Shown here: in pieces, positions 33,795 through 45,267 of the stretch
Position numbering within the stretch: the first letter of the stretch is position 1
Layout of the letters: every line of letters begins with the position of its first letter
Translations under genes and position numbers: made by a program
Assembly: GCA_009823505.1 (NCBI GenBank)
Contig: VZQC01001040.1
Span: forward strand, 124,001-188,000
Source: Rhizomys pruinosus
Taxonomy: Eukaryota; Chordata; Mammalia; Rodentia; Spalacidae
Direction of reading: 5' to 3'
DNA: 64,000 nucleotides
The notes under the pieces: model-generated
The model's database searches: none
What the model saw: the letters and a program-made list of their open reading frames with translations, nothing else
What the model was told of the DNA's origin: nothing

Positions 33795-34330
33795 GAGGGT
33801 CTAGGGAAATGGTGTGGTCAGTAAAATTTTTGCTATGCAAGTGTCAGGACCTGAGCTCAGATCCCTAGCACCCATGTAAATAGCCAGGCATAGTAGTGTG
33901 CAGCATAGCAGCTGCACACTACTTCCCAGCCCTGGGAAGGCAGAGACAATTGGGTCCCTGACCCTCCCTGGCCAGCTATTCTAACCAAGTAGGTGAACCC
34001 CAGGTTCAGTGAGAGATCCTGCCTCAAAAATAAAGTGATAGCCAGGCGAGGTGGCACACCCCTTTAATCCTAGCACTTGGGAGGCAGAGGCAGCAGATCT
34101 CTGTGAGTTCAAGGCCAGCCTGGTCTACAGAGTGAGCTCCAGGCCAGTTGGTACTAAAGAGAGACCCTGTCTCAAAAAGACCAAAAAATAAATAAGGTGG
34201 AGAGTAATTGAACAAGACTCCCAGTGTTGGCCTCTGGCCTCTACATGCCCACACCCCCACAAGCATATATGCACAGACACATGAACATATGCACATCCAT
34301 ACAATATACATATATATATACACACATATA
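33795..34330 (+). mobile_element. B4-type composite SINE, sense, split by a B1
   Basis: A tRNA-like head (GACCTGAGCTCAGATCCC), an internal B1-like section (GCCAGGCATAGTAGTGTG) and a CAGTGAGAGATCCTGCCTC end; after the inserted B1 it resumes at AAGGTGGAGAGTAATTGA and runs into a CA/TA-rich tail. The outer SINE is clearly older than the B1 within it. Confidence 0.72.
34045..34185 (+). mobile_element. B1 SINE nested in the B4-type SINE
   Basis: GCCAGGCGAGGTGGCACACC through GACCCTGTCTCAAAAAGACC. An AAATAA-GTG-like duplication at the edges marks the insertion. Confidence 0.88.
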
Positions 34331-34589
34331 TGTGCATAATCAAAATGATATTTCCAGAAGAATGAAGAGAACATGAAAGATAAAAGCAGAAGGTGTGTAC
34401 TTCACCAAAAAAGCAATAAATTAACAGTCTTTAATTATGATACGGAAAGGTGTGACTGACATTTTTTAAGCAGTTTACATTTGACAGTACTTAGCAGAGA
34501 ATATCAGTAATCCCTGTTGCAGAGATGAGAACAATGAGGCAAAGGGAATTTAAGTAACTCACCCAAGCTCACTCTGTTTACCACTAAGT

Positions 34590-35050
34590 AGAACGCCATG
34601 GTAAAAACATACCATATTTTCATTATTCATTTATTGACCGAGGGATATTTAGGTTGTTTCCATTTCCTAGCTACTGTGAAAAGAACATCAATAAACATAT
34701 CTGAGCAAGTATTTCTTTAGTAGGAGGGTCCTTTGGGTATGTGGATGGAACCAGAAACTCTTTACATTAAGTGAGGTAACCTAGACTCAGAAAAAAACAA
34801 GCAATCCACATTCTCATTTGTGGATCCTAGTTCCAAATCCTTAAATGTGAATTTCATATTGATAATATATATTGTATATATTATATATATAATTTGTACA
34901 CACACAGCAGGATCCAGGAAAATGGAAAGTAACCAAGGGGAGCTGGGCAGGGAATGAGCTCTAGAGAGGGAGATAGAAGAAACCAAGTGCTATCAATGGA
35001 GAAATGGGGAAAATGGAGGGTACTTTACCTGACAGAGAGAGAAAAGATGA
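34590..35050. mobile_element. L1 3' end with a 5' inversion
   Basis: 34590-34740 is antisense ORF2-end sequence (CATTATTCATTTATTGACC, GTTTCCATTTCCTAGC). From about 34745 the same kind of sequence runs in sense (ACATTAAGTGAGGTAACC, CTCATTTGTGGATCCTAG with the ORF2 stop), followed by a 3'UTR with a TA-rich part. This head-to-head arrangement is the usual product of twin priming during L1 insertion. Confidence 0.65.
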
Positions 35051-35062
35051 AAGTCAAGGGTG

Positions 35063-35196
35063 GGGGTTTGTCTCTCTGTAGCCCCAGTTGGCCTGTAACT
35101 CACTCTTGTAGACCAGGCTGGCCTTGAACTCACAGAGATCTGCCAGCTTCTCCCTCCCAAGTGCTAGGATTAAAGGCGTGCGCCACCACGCCTGGT
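35063..35196 (-). mobile_element. B1 SINE, antisense
   Basis: CTGTAGCCCCAGTTGGCC, ACCAGGCTGGCCTTGAACTC and AAGGCGTGCGCCACCACGCC. GAT-x-AAAGTC-like repeats lie at both edges. Confidence 0.9.
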
Positions 35197-35289
35197 GATA
35201 AAAGTCTTAAGTGGTATGAAAACCAAAGGGAAATGCAGTATTTAATAAACCTACTAAGGAACATACATAGAAATGTGAGTGCATGTGTA

Positions 35290-35690
35290 GAGTGGCTATG
35301 TAACAAAAATTACACTGCCAGGCATGGGAAACTTCCCTTTGAGCTGTAATCCAAGAGAGTCCCAAAATAATACAGGCTAATGCCACCGCCCTTGATTGCC
35401 TCCCACAATGCTAAATACATGACATGCTTCAGACACAGGACTTAGAGCAATTGAGCTGGAACTGACCTAGAAGCCTTCTTCCTGAAGACACTCATAGTAT
35501 CAGAAAATGGAGAAGAAGAAGAAGAAGAAGAAGAAGAAGAAGAAGAAGAAGAAGAAGAAGAAGAAGAAATAATTGAGAGGGACTTGGGGACCATGGGAGG
35601 AGGTGGGGGGATTTGGGAGCATAGAAATGAGACAAATAACGTATGAAATTCTCAGAAATAAAAAATGAAAAAGAAAGAAAGAAAAGGTAA
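35290..35690 (+). mobile_element. Rodent L1 (Lx-type) 3'UTR fragment, sense
   Basis: AATAATACAGGCTAATGCC, TTGATTGCCTCCCACAATGC and GGAACTGACCTAGAAGCC follow the order of old rodent L1 3'UTRs. After a GAA microsatellite it has a G-rich tract and the GAAATTCTCAGAAATAAA terminal signal with an A-rich tail. Confidence 0.6.
35511..35568. repeat. (GAA)n microsatellite inside the L1 3'UTR
   Basis: About 19 GAA units in the middle of the L1 tail. Long GAA/TTC tracts can form triplex structures. Confidence 0.96.
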
Positions 35691-36631
35691 GTTGGTGTGG
35701 GATTCGAACATATGGATCTCCAGTGTCATAGTTCCTATCTTTTCCTCTGCTCAAACCTGTGACTCACTGAGTAGAAAACATGAGGTAGGAAATAATCCAG
35801 ATGACTACTTTAGTGGCCATATAAATATTCACTGTGCTAGGTACCAAAGCCCACATAGTCACCTGTGAAATATGTATATAAAATCTCCAGGAGCATAGTT
35901 GAATGCATACAGCCTCTATCTCTGTTGCATGGCATGTGAAGCCAAAAATAAGACATTCTTTATCTTCATCAAAACCAATGGTTATGCTCCTTACCAGAAA
36001 ATCAATCTCCAAAAATGGCCAGAGTTTCAGAAGTCCACATGGGCACCTTGTAGACTACAGAATGGAATTAGTGCTCTCAAAGACTGTGGTGATTAAACAC
36101 CATTGCCAAGCCTTCTTAGCCTCCTAAAAAGTAGAACTTTAGGTTGTTGATCCACATTATTGCTCTTGAATATTGAAAGTAGTTTTTCTAAATCATTTGA
36201 TTTCATTCAATGCCACAGGATCCTTGGAGGGAAATGGACCAGACAGGATGCTTTCATGCTCTGGAGAGAGCTCAACACTATTGTTAACATGGTGCCATGT
36301 CTCCCTCATCTGTCTGAGCTGGGAACAGGAAGAAACATTTCCAGTGGCAGTCTCTAATAGGATTGTCATGTTTTTTACCCCCGCATTGCATCTCAGGGGA
36401 TCTTTGTCATTTTTCTCCTGCAAATGACAATCTAGCATCTCTGGGCTCCCTGATTGCTGAGGGAAAATCATTGCTACACAGCGTGTCTCCTGTGGTGCTT
36501 TATAATTATAACAGAAATCGAATGTTAATAGAGCTGTCTGGCTAAAGATGGATCAGCACCCCAATGCCAAAAAACCCCTGCTATGTCCCCATCCTGATGA
36601 TACTGTGCACTCATGCATATGGGTAACAATC
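35691..36631. other. Unassigned sequence
   Basis: No repeat or gene is recognised. Several overlapping frames of 60-90 codons at 35764-36471 lack family resemblance. Confidence 0.5.
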
Positions 36632-36917
36632 AGAGCTGAGGGATGGCTCAGTGAGTGAAGTGTTTGCCCTGCAGCATGAGGACCTGAGTTCGATAACCAG
36701 GATTCAAGTCAAAATGTCAGATGTGGTGGCACACACTTTGCAAACCCAGCACTGGGCAAGTGGACAAAGAAGGATCCCTCAGGCACTCTGACCAGCCAAT
36801 CCAGCCCAGCTAGTGAGCTTCAGGTCAATGAGAGACCGTGCCTCAGGGAAACTGGGTGCCATTCCTGAGAATGACACCTCAAGTTGTCCTCTGGCCCTCC
36901 CATGCCCAGGCACACAA

Positions 36918-36957
<40 letters not shown>
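36632..36957 (+). mobile_element. B4-type composite SINE, sense, with (CA)n tail
   Basis: Head AGCTGAGGGATGGCTCAG, B-box-like GACCTGAGTTCGATAACC, internal B1-like GATGTGGTGGCACACAC, a TCAATGAGAGACCGTGCC segment, then GTTGTCCTCTGGCCCTCC and a clean CA repeat at 36920-36956. Confidence 0.78.
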
Positions 36958-36959
<2 letters not shown>

Positions 36960-37674
36960 GCACACGCACATCAAAAAACTGTAAGAATCAAATTTAATCA
37001 CATGAGATAAAGATCTTCTACAAGTACACTGACTCTCCACTAGACATTTTCTAATTCTGCACCTTCAGAATTTTATGTACTCATTCCTGTTAGCTGAAAT
37101 GTCTTTACTCTTGTCCTTGCTTATCCAAACACACCCAATTACCTTAACTATTATTATCCTTAACTATTCATAAATCATTTAAAGCAGAAGACTCAATATC
37201 ACCCTTAATTATACCTGCTCCCAGCTATCGAACAAAAATGGAAACAAAAGCTTTGCATTAAATTCATAGTGGATCCAAATCCTGGCTCCACAACATATTG
37301 CCTGTGTGATGTTGGGCAACTGACTTAACCCTCCTCACACCTTTTCTCCTAATTTGTAAACTAGATCTGTCACTTTTAAATGTCTAACCTAGCAGATCTG
37401 GTCTCCAAAGCATGTCCTGTCTTCAGCAATAGGGTCTTACTTTCAGGTTCTGGGAGGCAATCAAGGACTATGGCAATAGCCTGTGTCATTTTCAGAATCT
37501 TTTAGACTACACTGGCCAACGACTCAAAGGAAGGTTTCTCTTGTCTGGTACTATTCCTTCTTATGCAATCTCATCTTTGTATATGGACTCATGTAGAGGT
37601 ATTGTTTGTGTAATTTATCAATATATTGTTAGACTAATATGATTCTCTCAGGATTCTTATCCCAGCAAGGTATT
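36958..37674. other. Unassigned sequence
   Basis: No repeat or coding feature is recognised. Confidence 0.5.
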
Positions 37675-38440
37675 ATTTATCCCTCCCCTCTCCTTTTACC
37701 TGTCTAGCCCTTCCTCCATGTCTTCTCCATTTAAAGTACCCCCCATTTCTCCCCTGATACTGCCAGGCTCCTGTGACCCCATTCCTGGGCTCCCTTTTCC
37801 CCTTTTATCCTCCTCCTCTCCTTCTATAACTCTTCCTCTCACCCCCCATCTAGACACCCTGATTTTATTCACTCTTCCCTTAGTATCACCTGTCACCTAC
37901 TCGCCTTCTGTCTCAGGTTCCCTCTTTCCCTTTTCCTTCCTAATTCCTTTTCATTTACCTGGTTCCTGAAGTTACATCCCAATACATACTAACTTATAAG
38001 GATTTGGTGCTAGGATCCACAAATGATGGACTAAATATGTTGTTGTTTTTTCATGAGTCTGTGTCCTTTCACTTAGCATAACAGTTTCTAGCCTGATTCA
38101 TTTACCTGCAAATTTCATGATGCTGTCTTCCTTTACTGCTGCATAGAACTCCATTGTGTAAATGCACCTCATTTTCATCATCCATTCATGAGTTATGGAA
38201 CACTTGGGTTGCTTCCAGCTCTTCACTATTGTGAAAAGAGCAGCAATGAAGTTGGATGGGCAAGTATCTCTGCAATGGATGAATCCTTTGGGTATACATG
38301 CAGGAGTGGTGTGACTGGGTGAAATGGTAGGTTTATTTTAAGTCTTCCAAGAGTTCTGTACACCAGTTTCTAAAGAGGTTGCATGAGTTTGCAATTGCAT
38401 CAGCAGTGGCATGGAGAAGATGGATTGGAAGTACAGGATT
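37675..38440 (-). mobile_element. L1 (Lx-type) 3'UTR and ORF2 end, antisense
   Basis: The pyrimidine-rich 37680-37950 is the antisense of a rodent L1 3'UTR with its purine tract. From about 38040 the antisense of ORF2 codons appears (CTTTACTGCTGCATAGAACTCC equals EFYAAVK; GGTTGCTTCCAGCTCTTC equals KSWKQP) and continues to about 38400. Decayed, no open frame. Confidence 0.75.
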
Positions 38441-38476
38441 TCTCTGCATTTTGCCCCTGTCCATGGGCATCCATGG

Positions 38477-38912
38477 TGAGATCAATCCAATTGACCACAA
38501 AGAAGCCATCCCTCTGATGGAGGCTGTAGAATGCAAACAGGAAGAAGGCCTTGCTCTTCTACAGACATGAGGTGCTGATCCAAATCTTGGCATCTTCCAT
38601 AGCAACACCACTCTTCACTGTGCTGTTTATAATGGGGGCTTGGAAGCAGCTATTCCCCTGCTTAGATATAAGGCAAACATCGAAGCAAAGAATCAGAATC
38701 AAATGACTCCAATTTTCCTCGTTCTGAAAGAAAAAACACTTTGGGAATATCAGAACCTTTACTTGAAATTGGAGCCAATATACATGCAACTGATTTTCTA
38801 GGTCAGACACTGTCATCAGTGCTCTTCTTGAGAGAGGTGTTAGTGCCAAGAAAAAAAACTACCCTCGAATGGACTGCTATGTGTTATGCAGTTACAAGTA
38901 AAAGGAAGATTC
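38477..38912 (+). pseudogene. Ankyrin-repeat pseudogene, first tandem unit
   Basis: Translation in shifting frames gives an ankyrin array: DHKEAIPLMEAVECKQEEG with LALLQT before a stop, then GADPNLG, TTLHCAVYNGGLEAAIPLL, ANIEAKNQNQMTPIFLVL and, after a frameshift, LLEIGANIHATD. This is closest in my memory to the ankyrin blocks of ANKRD26/ANKRD7/POTE-type proteins (ADPNL...TALHYAVYNE...ANIEAKN). Ankyrin repeats bind partner proteins. An in-frame TGA in the first repeat and at least one frameshift rule out a functional protein. No introns are visible across three repeats, which favours a retrocopy, though a single exon is not excluded. A near-copy starts 514 bp downstream. Confidence 0.7.
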
Positions 38913-38990
38913 ACAGCTTTTCCACCTTCAATATGGACTGAAGACTCATGGGCGGATAGAGGTAGTGTGGCTCTTACCGGAGAGACATTG

Positions 38991-39424
38991 CGAGATCAAT
39001 CCAAAAGACCACAAAGAAGCCATGCCTCTGATTGAGGCTGTAGAATGTAAACGGGAAGAAAGCCTTGCTCTTCTACAGACATGAGGTACTGATCCAAATC
39101 TTGCATCTTCCATGGCAACACCACTCTTCACTGTGCTGTTTATAATGGGAGCATGGAAGCAGCTATTCCCTGCTTATACACAAGGCAAACATCGAAGAAA
39201 AGAATCAGAATCCATTGATTCCACTTTTCCTCGCTCTGAAACAAAACCCATTGGGAATAGCAGAACCTTTAGCTGAAATTGGAGCCAATGTACATACAAC
39301 TGAATTTCTAGGTCAGACACTGTCATCAGTGCTCTTCTTGAAAGAGGTGTTGGTGCTAAGAAAAAAAAAAAACCTTCAGATGGAGTACTATGTGTTATGC
39401 AGTTACAAGTAGAAGGAAGATTCA
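38991..39424 (+). pseudogene. Ankyrin-repeat pseudogene, second tandem unit
   Basis: A near-copy of the first unit (period 514 bp) with the same TGA after LALLQT, so that stop predates the duplication. It has gained more indels: the TLHCAVYN segment is shifted out of frame by a one-base loss near 39110, while 39215-39412 still reads LAEIGANVHTTEFLGQ. It ends at AGAAGGAAGATT, which is the apparent target site of the L1-tailed retroposon that follows. The first unit carries about 38 bp of that retroposon's start (38913-38950), so the duplication may postdate the insertion. Confidence 0.7.
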
Positions 39425-40165
39425 CAGCTTTTCAACCTTCCAATATGGACTGAAGACTCAGGTCTCTCCAAGAATCCTCCAAACCTTCAGTGCCAGATGG
39501 GGACTGCTGAGACATCCAGCTTGTGGACTGAGCTACTATTGAGGTTTCAGCCTCTTCAGAGTACAGACTGCCATTGTTGGACTACCCAGGCTGTATCACG
39601 GAGACCAACACAGGAAGATCAAGTCAAGATGTAGGGCTTACTGGACCTCATTTGGTGACCATGGGAAGGAAAATCCCCAGTGTGGATCACAAGGGCAGAA
39701 CTGACGATGGCTTGGACTTGCCGAGGAGCCTTCAAATATGACATCTTTCAGCCTAATAAAGAAAAAAATCATAAGCTGAAGATGCTAAAACCTATGATAT
39801 ATGTGGCATGCATATGTGCATATTTTGTAGTGATGCAGATTGGAGAGAATAAACAACAACAACATTGCCAGAAGGACTGGGTCAAAGAATTAACTGAAGG
39901 AGTGAACCATTGCTTGAAACAGTAAACTTTTGCATTGAAAATCTTAAAAGATAATGAGAAAAAGATGAAAGACATGTGTGATGGTTTGAATGAGAGTGTC
40001 CCCCATAGGCTTCAAGTATTCAGACATTTTGTCCCCAGTTGGTGGCACTGTTTTGGGAGATCTTAGAAGGTGTAGCCGTGCTGGAGGAAATACATCACTG
40101 AGGGTGGGCTTAGTGAGTTTAACAAGCCTTGCCAGTCTCAAGTCTCTTTTCTCTCTCTCTCTCTG

Positions 40166-40218
<53 letters not shown>

Positions 40219-40535
40219 TTCCGGTGCTCATTGGATATGTGAACCTCGGCTTTCTGCTCCAGCCCTGGCCACCATGGATTCTTCAATGGACTCTTAATTC
40301 CCTGGAACTGTCAATCGTAAGCTCAAATAAACTCTTCCTTTTATAAGTTCCCTTGGTCATGGTTGTTTTATCACAGCAACAGAAAAGTGACTAATACAAC
40401 GTGTTTGGCAGAATGCATGAGCTCTGGTGGGGTGGGGGGACAAGGAAGGGGGCATGGGTCTAGATTTGATTGGAAATTTTGTATGAAATGCACAGAGCTT
40501 CAATAAAAATTGGCTTTGAAAAGAACAAAACAAAT
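39425..40535 (+). mobile_element. L1-tailed retroposon (interrupted by a solo LTR)
   Basis: It begins CACAGCTTTTCAACCTTCC and runs through a body rich in phrases such as CAGTGCCAGATGGGGACTG and CCATTGTTGGACTACCCAG, then a CAACAACAAC stretch, and ends in the same tail as local L1s (GGCAGAATGCATGAGCTC, G-rich tract at 40426-40457, TTCAATAAAAATTGG). AAAAGGAAGATT lies at the right edge (40537-40548) and as AGAAGGAAGATT at the left. A second copy with the same 5' start is at 45457-46124. No ORF1 or ORF2 sequence is present, so it must borrow L1 machinery. Confidence 0.65.
39977..40398 (+). mobile_element. MaLR-type solo LTR with 5-bp TSD
   Basis: 422 bp starting TGTGATGGTTTGAATG and ending CTAATACA, with an AATAAA signal at about 40327. 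The (CT)n at 40142-40215 lies within it. The flanks ACATG (39972-39976) and ACGTG (40399-40403) differ by one base and fit a 5-bp LTR target duplication. Removing the LTR restores the continuous L1 tail phrase GACATG-TTTGGCAGAATGC. A solo LTR arises by recombination between the two LTRs of a provirus-like element; no internal genes remain. Confidence 0.72.
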
Positions 40536-40554
40536 AAAAGGAAGATTAGATGAT

Positions 40555-41130
40555 GATTAATACAGAGATCAACATCCAATGAGCATTCAGAGAATAAGAG
40601 ACCACAGAGTACTCAGCTCTAAATGGGACATCTACATCACACCTCTTTGTCCAGTATTCAGGGATGCTTTCAGAAGAGGGTATGGAATGATTATAAGAGT
40701 CAGAGGGACTGATTTCTCCAGTGAAAAATTATTTGCCAGACCCAATAGCATCATTACACAGAGGAACTCCCAGTGGCTGGAATGGCATGGACAAGACTTG
40801 CATAAAGTCAAGCAAGCAGGTCAAAATCCAAGCATGGGTGGTGGAGGGGTTTGTGCAATCCTACCTCTATATGAGAAGCTGTTGCCAGCAGATAGCTTCT
40901 GGGAGAGGAGGAATCACTGTTCTTCAGGATTCTGGGTCGTGAGGGGCTACTCGTTCTTCAACAGGCATGCACGTACAGACATCCCTAAGTGAATTCATTG
41001 GGTATTAAATTTTTTAAATATGAGAGTGAGAGAGAAACACAAGAAATTGGAAGGAAGAAGTGATGACAATAAAAGGAATTTGAGGTGAAACCAAGGGGAT
41101 GGGATTCCAACACACTGTGTGTGTGTGTGT
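40555..41130 (+). mobile_element. Rodent L1 (Lx-type) 3'UTR fragment, sense
   Basis: GAGCATTCAGAGAATAAGAG, CACAGAGTACTCAGCTC, GACATCTACATCACACC and, later, a CATGGACAAGACTTGCATAA and AATCCAAGCATGGG stretch follow the order of old rodent L1 3'UTRs (compare 61440-61640). Decayed, with a short TG run at 41112-41130. Confidence 0.6.
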
Positions 41131-41236
41131 TTGAGACTTAAATTATAAATTAAACAATTAATAAAACTAAAACTACAAAAGAAATCTTTTTCCCTCCCCA
41201 AATTAGTCTAACTGTGCAACCAAGAATATATGAGTC

Positions 41237-41491
41237 GGGCTGGAGAGATGGCCTAGCGGTTAAGAGCGCCGACCACTCTTGCAGAGGACCTGGGTTTGAT
41301 CCCCAGCACTCACATGGTGGCCGAGAACCGTCTGAAACTCCAATTCCAGGAGAACTCCACTTCCAGGGGAATCCGAAACCCTCTTCTGACCTCTGCGGCA
41401 TTGCACGACTCGGGTGCACAGACCTACATACAGATAGTACATTCATACACATACAGAAATAAATAAAATTTAAAAAGAAAAGAAAAGATAA
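41237..41491 (+). mobile_element. B2-class SINE with perfect 15-bp TSD
   Basis: GGGCTGGAGAGATGGCCTAG head, B box GGGTTTGATCCCCAGC, ending in AGAAATAAATAAAATTTAAAA. AAGAATATATGAGTC is present at 41222-41236 and 41492-41506. Very close to the copies at 59538-59781 and, inverted, 21013-21277. Confidence 0.95.
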
Positions 41492-41506
41492 AGAATATAT
41501 GAGTCA

Positions 41507-42568
41507 AAGTAGGACTTAATAAGTTACTCCATGTGTGGGAAAACTACCTTCCAACTATGGGCTCAGTGCTATTTGATTCCCAGTACGCAAAGCTTAAGTT
41601 CTTGAACCTTATTTCTGATCACTTGCATAATTTTGGAAAAATTTGGAGACTTTCAAAAAATGCATTCATAGACTGTAAACTCTTGGCTACATTCCCGTGC
41701 AAAGAAACCCCTCCTGAGATACCTTCTCTGGCACCTAGTCCTTTGGAACTCTAAAGAAGACTCGCCCTTTGTACTTCATCACTCTAACTGAATGAATCTT
41801 AATTACACCACCAGGGATATGGAAAAAAGTGAGGGCAACGGTCCTTCACTTCCTGGCAGAAAACTCCCAAATCTGAGCGAGAAACTCCTAAGAAAACTCT
41901 GTGTCAAGACTGAGCACTGTTTGTGCAGTTCATATCCTTCTGTCATCAAGCATGAGCTACAGAAGGAACTTCCCATATACTGTAAGGAGGTAAAGCCTCG
42001 GGCCAGCTTCCTGAGGGCCACTCAGCTCCCCTGGGGGGAAAAAAGTCCTTCCATGCCTAGCATTTGCTCTGCACTCAGAGAACTTACCCAAGAAGAATGG
42101 AACACACAAACTTAAGGTTTCAAATGTCTTAAACACCAGGGCGTGTCCCTCCAGATAGCTTCCGCATCCACTACCTTGAGAGTAGCAGAAATCTCCAACG
42201 CATGCCCTGGGGGAGCGATGCTGGGCATGCAATCTTCCAACCAGAAACCCAAATCCAATTTGCTTCTAAGTGGGAAGAACAGTGAAACAGAGAAAATGGT
42301 GAAGTATCACACCAACCTGGGTCTGCCTCCTGTCAGGACAGCATCTGATGATACCAGAACACATGTCTCTATAGTTAGGGCTCCTCCCCTGTAAGATAAG
42401 ATTCATCATAGGAGCCCCTACCTGGCAGAAATGTGAAGGTCTCCGACCACATAATCCATTAAAGCAGAGCCAGTAAAAAGTTAGTATCTGCTAAGGCTTT
42501 GATGGAAACATTCCAAAGGTGTTACCTGTACTTCATCACTGAATGTTACAACTCTATGAGACAGGGAT

Positions 42569-42570
<2 letters not shown>
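41507..42570. other. Unassigned sequence
   Basis: About 1 kb without a recognised repeat. The 107-codon frame at 41792-42115 starts MNLNYTTRDMEKSEG and shows no family resemblance; I do not call it a gene. Confidence 0.5.
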
Positions 42571-42632
<62 letters not shown>

Positions 42633-42637
42633 TGTGT
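42571..42637. repeat. (TC)n-(TG)n compound microsatellite
   Basis: About 22 TC units pass directly into about 11 TG units at 42616. Confidence 0.97.
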
Positions 42638-42689
42638 TCTATGTATTTTTTTGCGAGAAAGCAGAAATTGAAAGAATAAAATGAGGCTG

Positions 42690-42814
42690 CAGTGTAGGGA
42701 CCTGTAATCCTAGCACTCGGAAAGCAAAGGCAGAAAGATGGTGAGTCTGGAACCAGCTGAGGCTACAGAGAAAGTTCCAGTCTAGCCTGAGATACATAGC
42801 AAGATCCTGTATCC
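42690..42814 (+). mobile_element. Diverged B1/B4-like SINE, sense
   Basis: GGGACCTGTAATCCTAGCAC, GGAAAGCAAAGGCAGAAAG, GATACATAGCAAGATCCTG in B1 order. Its A tail seeds the purine tract that follows. Confidence 0.65.
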
Positions 42815-42990
<176 letters not shown>

Positions 42991-43051
42991 TTTTCTTTTC
43001 TTTGGCTTTGACAGCTAGGAAGTAATAGAGACTTGATTAAAACCCAGTCCA

Positions 43052-43270
43052 GGGGCTGGAGAGATAGACCACTGGTTAAGAGCACTGGCTGCTTTTGCAG
43101 AAGGCCCACGTTCAAATCCCAGCACCCACTTTCTGGCTAACAACTATCTGTAACTCCATTTCCAGGGGATCGGACACCCTGTTCTGTCCTCCATGGCATT
43201 GCACAACACAGGTGCACTTACATATATGCAAGCAATATACTCGCACATAAAAAATTAAAATAAATTTTTT
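43052..43270 (+). mobile_element. B2-class SINE, sense, diverged
   Basis: GGGGCTGGAGAGATAGACC, AAGAGCACTGGCTGC, CAAATCCCAGCACCCAC and a tail of TAAAAAATTAAAATAAA. Confidence 0.85.
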
Positions 43271-44727
43271 AACATGTAAAATACAAATCAGTCTGCTTCA
43301 AACAGCCTTGGCTAATTTCATCAAATATTAATCCAAGAAGCCCACATCATTTGCAATGCCTGACTCCAGTCACATAGCCCACACTGAAGCATAGATTTGG
43401 CCACACCAGTGAGACAAGGACAAGCCTCTACAACCTCCAAGTTGCAAAACACAACCAACTATTAAAAATTTATAAACAAATCACCTGAGGGAACAAAACC
43501 CATTGAAAAAATACTTTCATATTCCTAAAACTGCAAGTAAAGAATTGTATATTTTCATTAAGTCAATACCCTAGGGGACAGGGCTTGCAGTCTGCTGATT
43601 TAGTATCCCTTCACTGAACAGCTTTGAGGAAAGTGAAGAGACTGAGGTCACAGTGACTGAGCACTTACTGTCAAGTACCATGCCACCAATAACACTGAGA
43701 GAAAGGAATTATTAACTTTAGTTTGCTGGGAGGACACTGAGGTATAGAGAAGTTAAACGGCTTGTCTAATGTCACTCAAAGGGAAAAGGAGCCTTTAAAT
43801 CCAGGTTTGGGTAAATGCAATGCCACCTTAGGGACCAGTCCTGCAGTATGTGATAGATTTGATCCCCCCCCCCAGCATGTCCCAAAAGTACTTCTCATGT
43901 CCAGACTAGACTTTCTGGAGACAGTTTTCCTCAAGAGAAATGAAAATTAATGTCGTTGGGGCTGCCATCAAGACCAAGCGAGGCATGAAGTCTGAGAAAT
44001 GGAAACCCTTTCCCAGAAAAGCCCTCCCTCCACATCTCCAGATGAGTGAACACTTCTGAACAAAGCAGAAGCTCTGCTGCTGCCTTATTAAACCATGTAC
44101 ACCTCTCTTTAATTCCCATCTCTTCTCCTTCCCTGAGCTTTGCTGGAGTATAAAGTTCTCTTTCCCTGTGATCTTTATGCCCTTAGAAATTACAACATGC
44201 TGAACATGAGCTTTAATTATGGAAAAAGAGATCTGCCGTGAAAAAGTCACACCTGAGGATTTTCCAGGGCAGAGGACCGACGGATCATGGTTGGCACGGC
44301 AATATCCTTTGCTAGAGTTGTGGGATTATAGCAAAATTGCAGTTATATAAATTGTACTCTGCTAGTGAAAATGCTATGTCAGTGCTTTTTGAATAAACCA
44401 GCTTTCTTGTGACTTATTAAGTTAGCTCTAAAAATTAGTTCTGGGATAAAACCTAGCTTGCAAAATACCATTTTTACTTATGTATCCTGTAAGAGCACTG
44501 ATTGGCTCTTCCTAGCATTCACCACTCTCACTCTCCTCTCCCCTTTTAATTAAAATTACTTTTAAAATATATAATGCTGAGATGACTCCCTTCTATGTGC
44601 AAGGGTGTTTTTTTAGGGGGCAGAGATATTAAATGATCAGTCATGCAGAATTCTGCATATACCTAGGATGCAGTAAGCTAAAAAGATCTCCACTCTCACC
44701 CCTGAAAAGGAAATGGCACACACACAT
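43271..44727. other. Unassigned sequence
   Basis: About 1.45 kb with no gene I can support; a C10 run lies near 43864. The 114-codon minus frame at 43906-44250 has no family signature. Confidence 0.5.
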
Positions 44728-44743
44728 CAAAGTTATAACTTTT

Positions 44744-44894
44744 TTTTTTTTGGTCTTTTTGAGACAGGATCTCCCTTTAGTCTCAGCTGGCCTAGAACTC
44801 ACTCTATAGGCCAGGCTGGCCTTGAACTCACAGAGATCCACCTGCCTCTGCCTCCCAAGTGCTAGGATTAAAGGCGTGCACCACTACACCCAGC
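44744..44894 (-). mobile_element. B1 SINE, antisense, with perfect 16-bp TSD
   Basis: CTTTTTGAGACAGGATCTCC, GGCCAGGCTGGCCTTGAACTC and AAGGCGTGCACCACTACACC. CAAAGTTATAACTTTT lies at 44728-44743 and 44895-44910. Confidence 0.95.
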
Positions 44895-45267
44895 CAAAGT
44901 TATAACTTTTGAAAAATACATCAAAAAGTTGAGGTCATGGGAAAACCTACTGGTACCATCCAATATGATGGTCTCTGGCTTCACACAGCTATTGAGGCCT
45001 TAAGATCTGACTATTGTGGCTAAGGAAGGAAATCTTTAATACTATATCATAAATTAATCCATTTATACTTCTATTTATATAACACATACAATCTGGGATT
45101 ACCATATTGGATGGTTAAATTATTAAACAATGTTCCTACTGAACATGAGTGTAAATGTGACAAAAATACTTGCAAATTAAATCCAGAAATCTAAAAGAAG
45201 GTTTAAACATCATGAATGAATCAGATTTATCCAAGGAAATTCAAGGTTGTTTCAAAAGTCAATGTGC

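Noticed and set aside
44283..44400. URR1-like DNA transposon (AGCAAAATTGCAGTTAT)
   Set aside because: Only a short phrase matches; no terminal inverted repeats or 8-bp duplication found.
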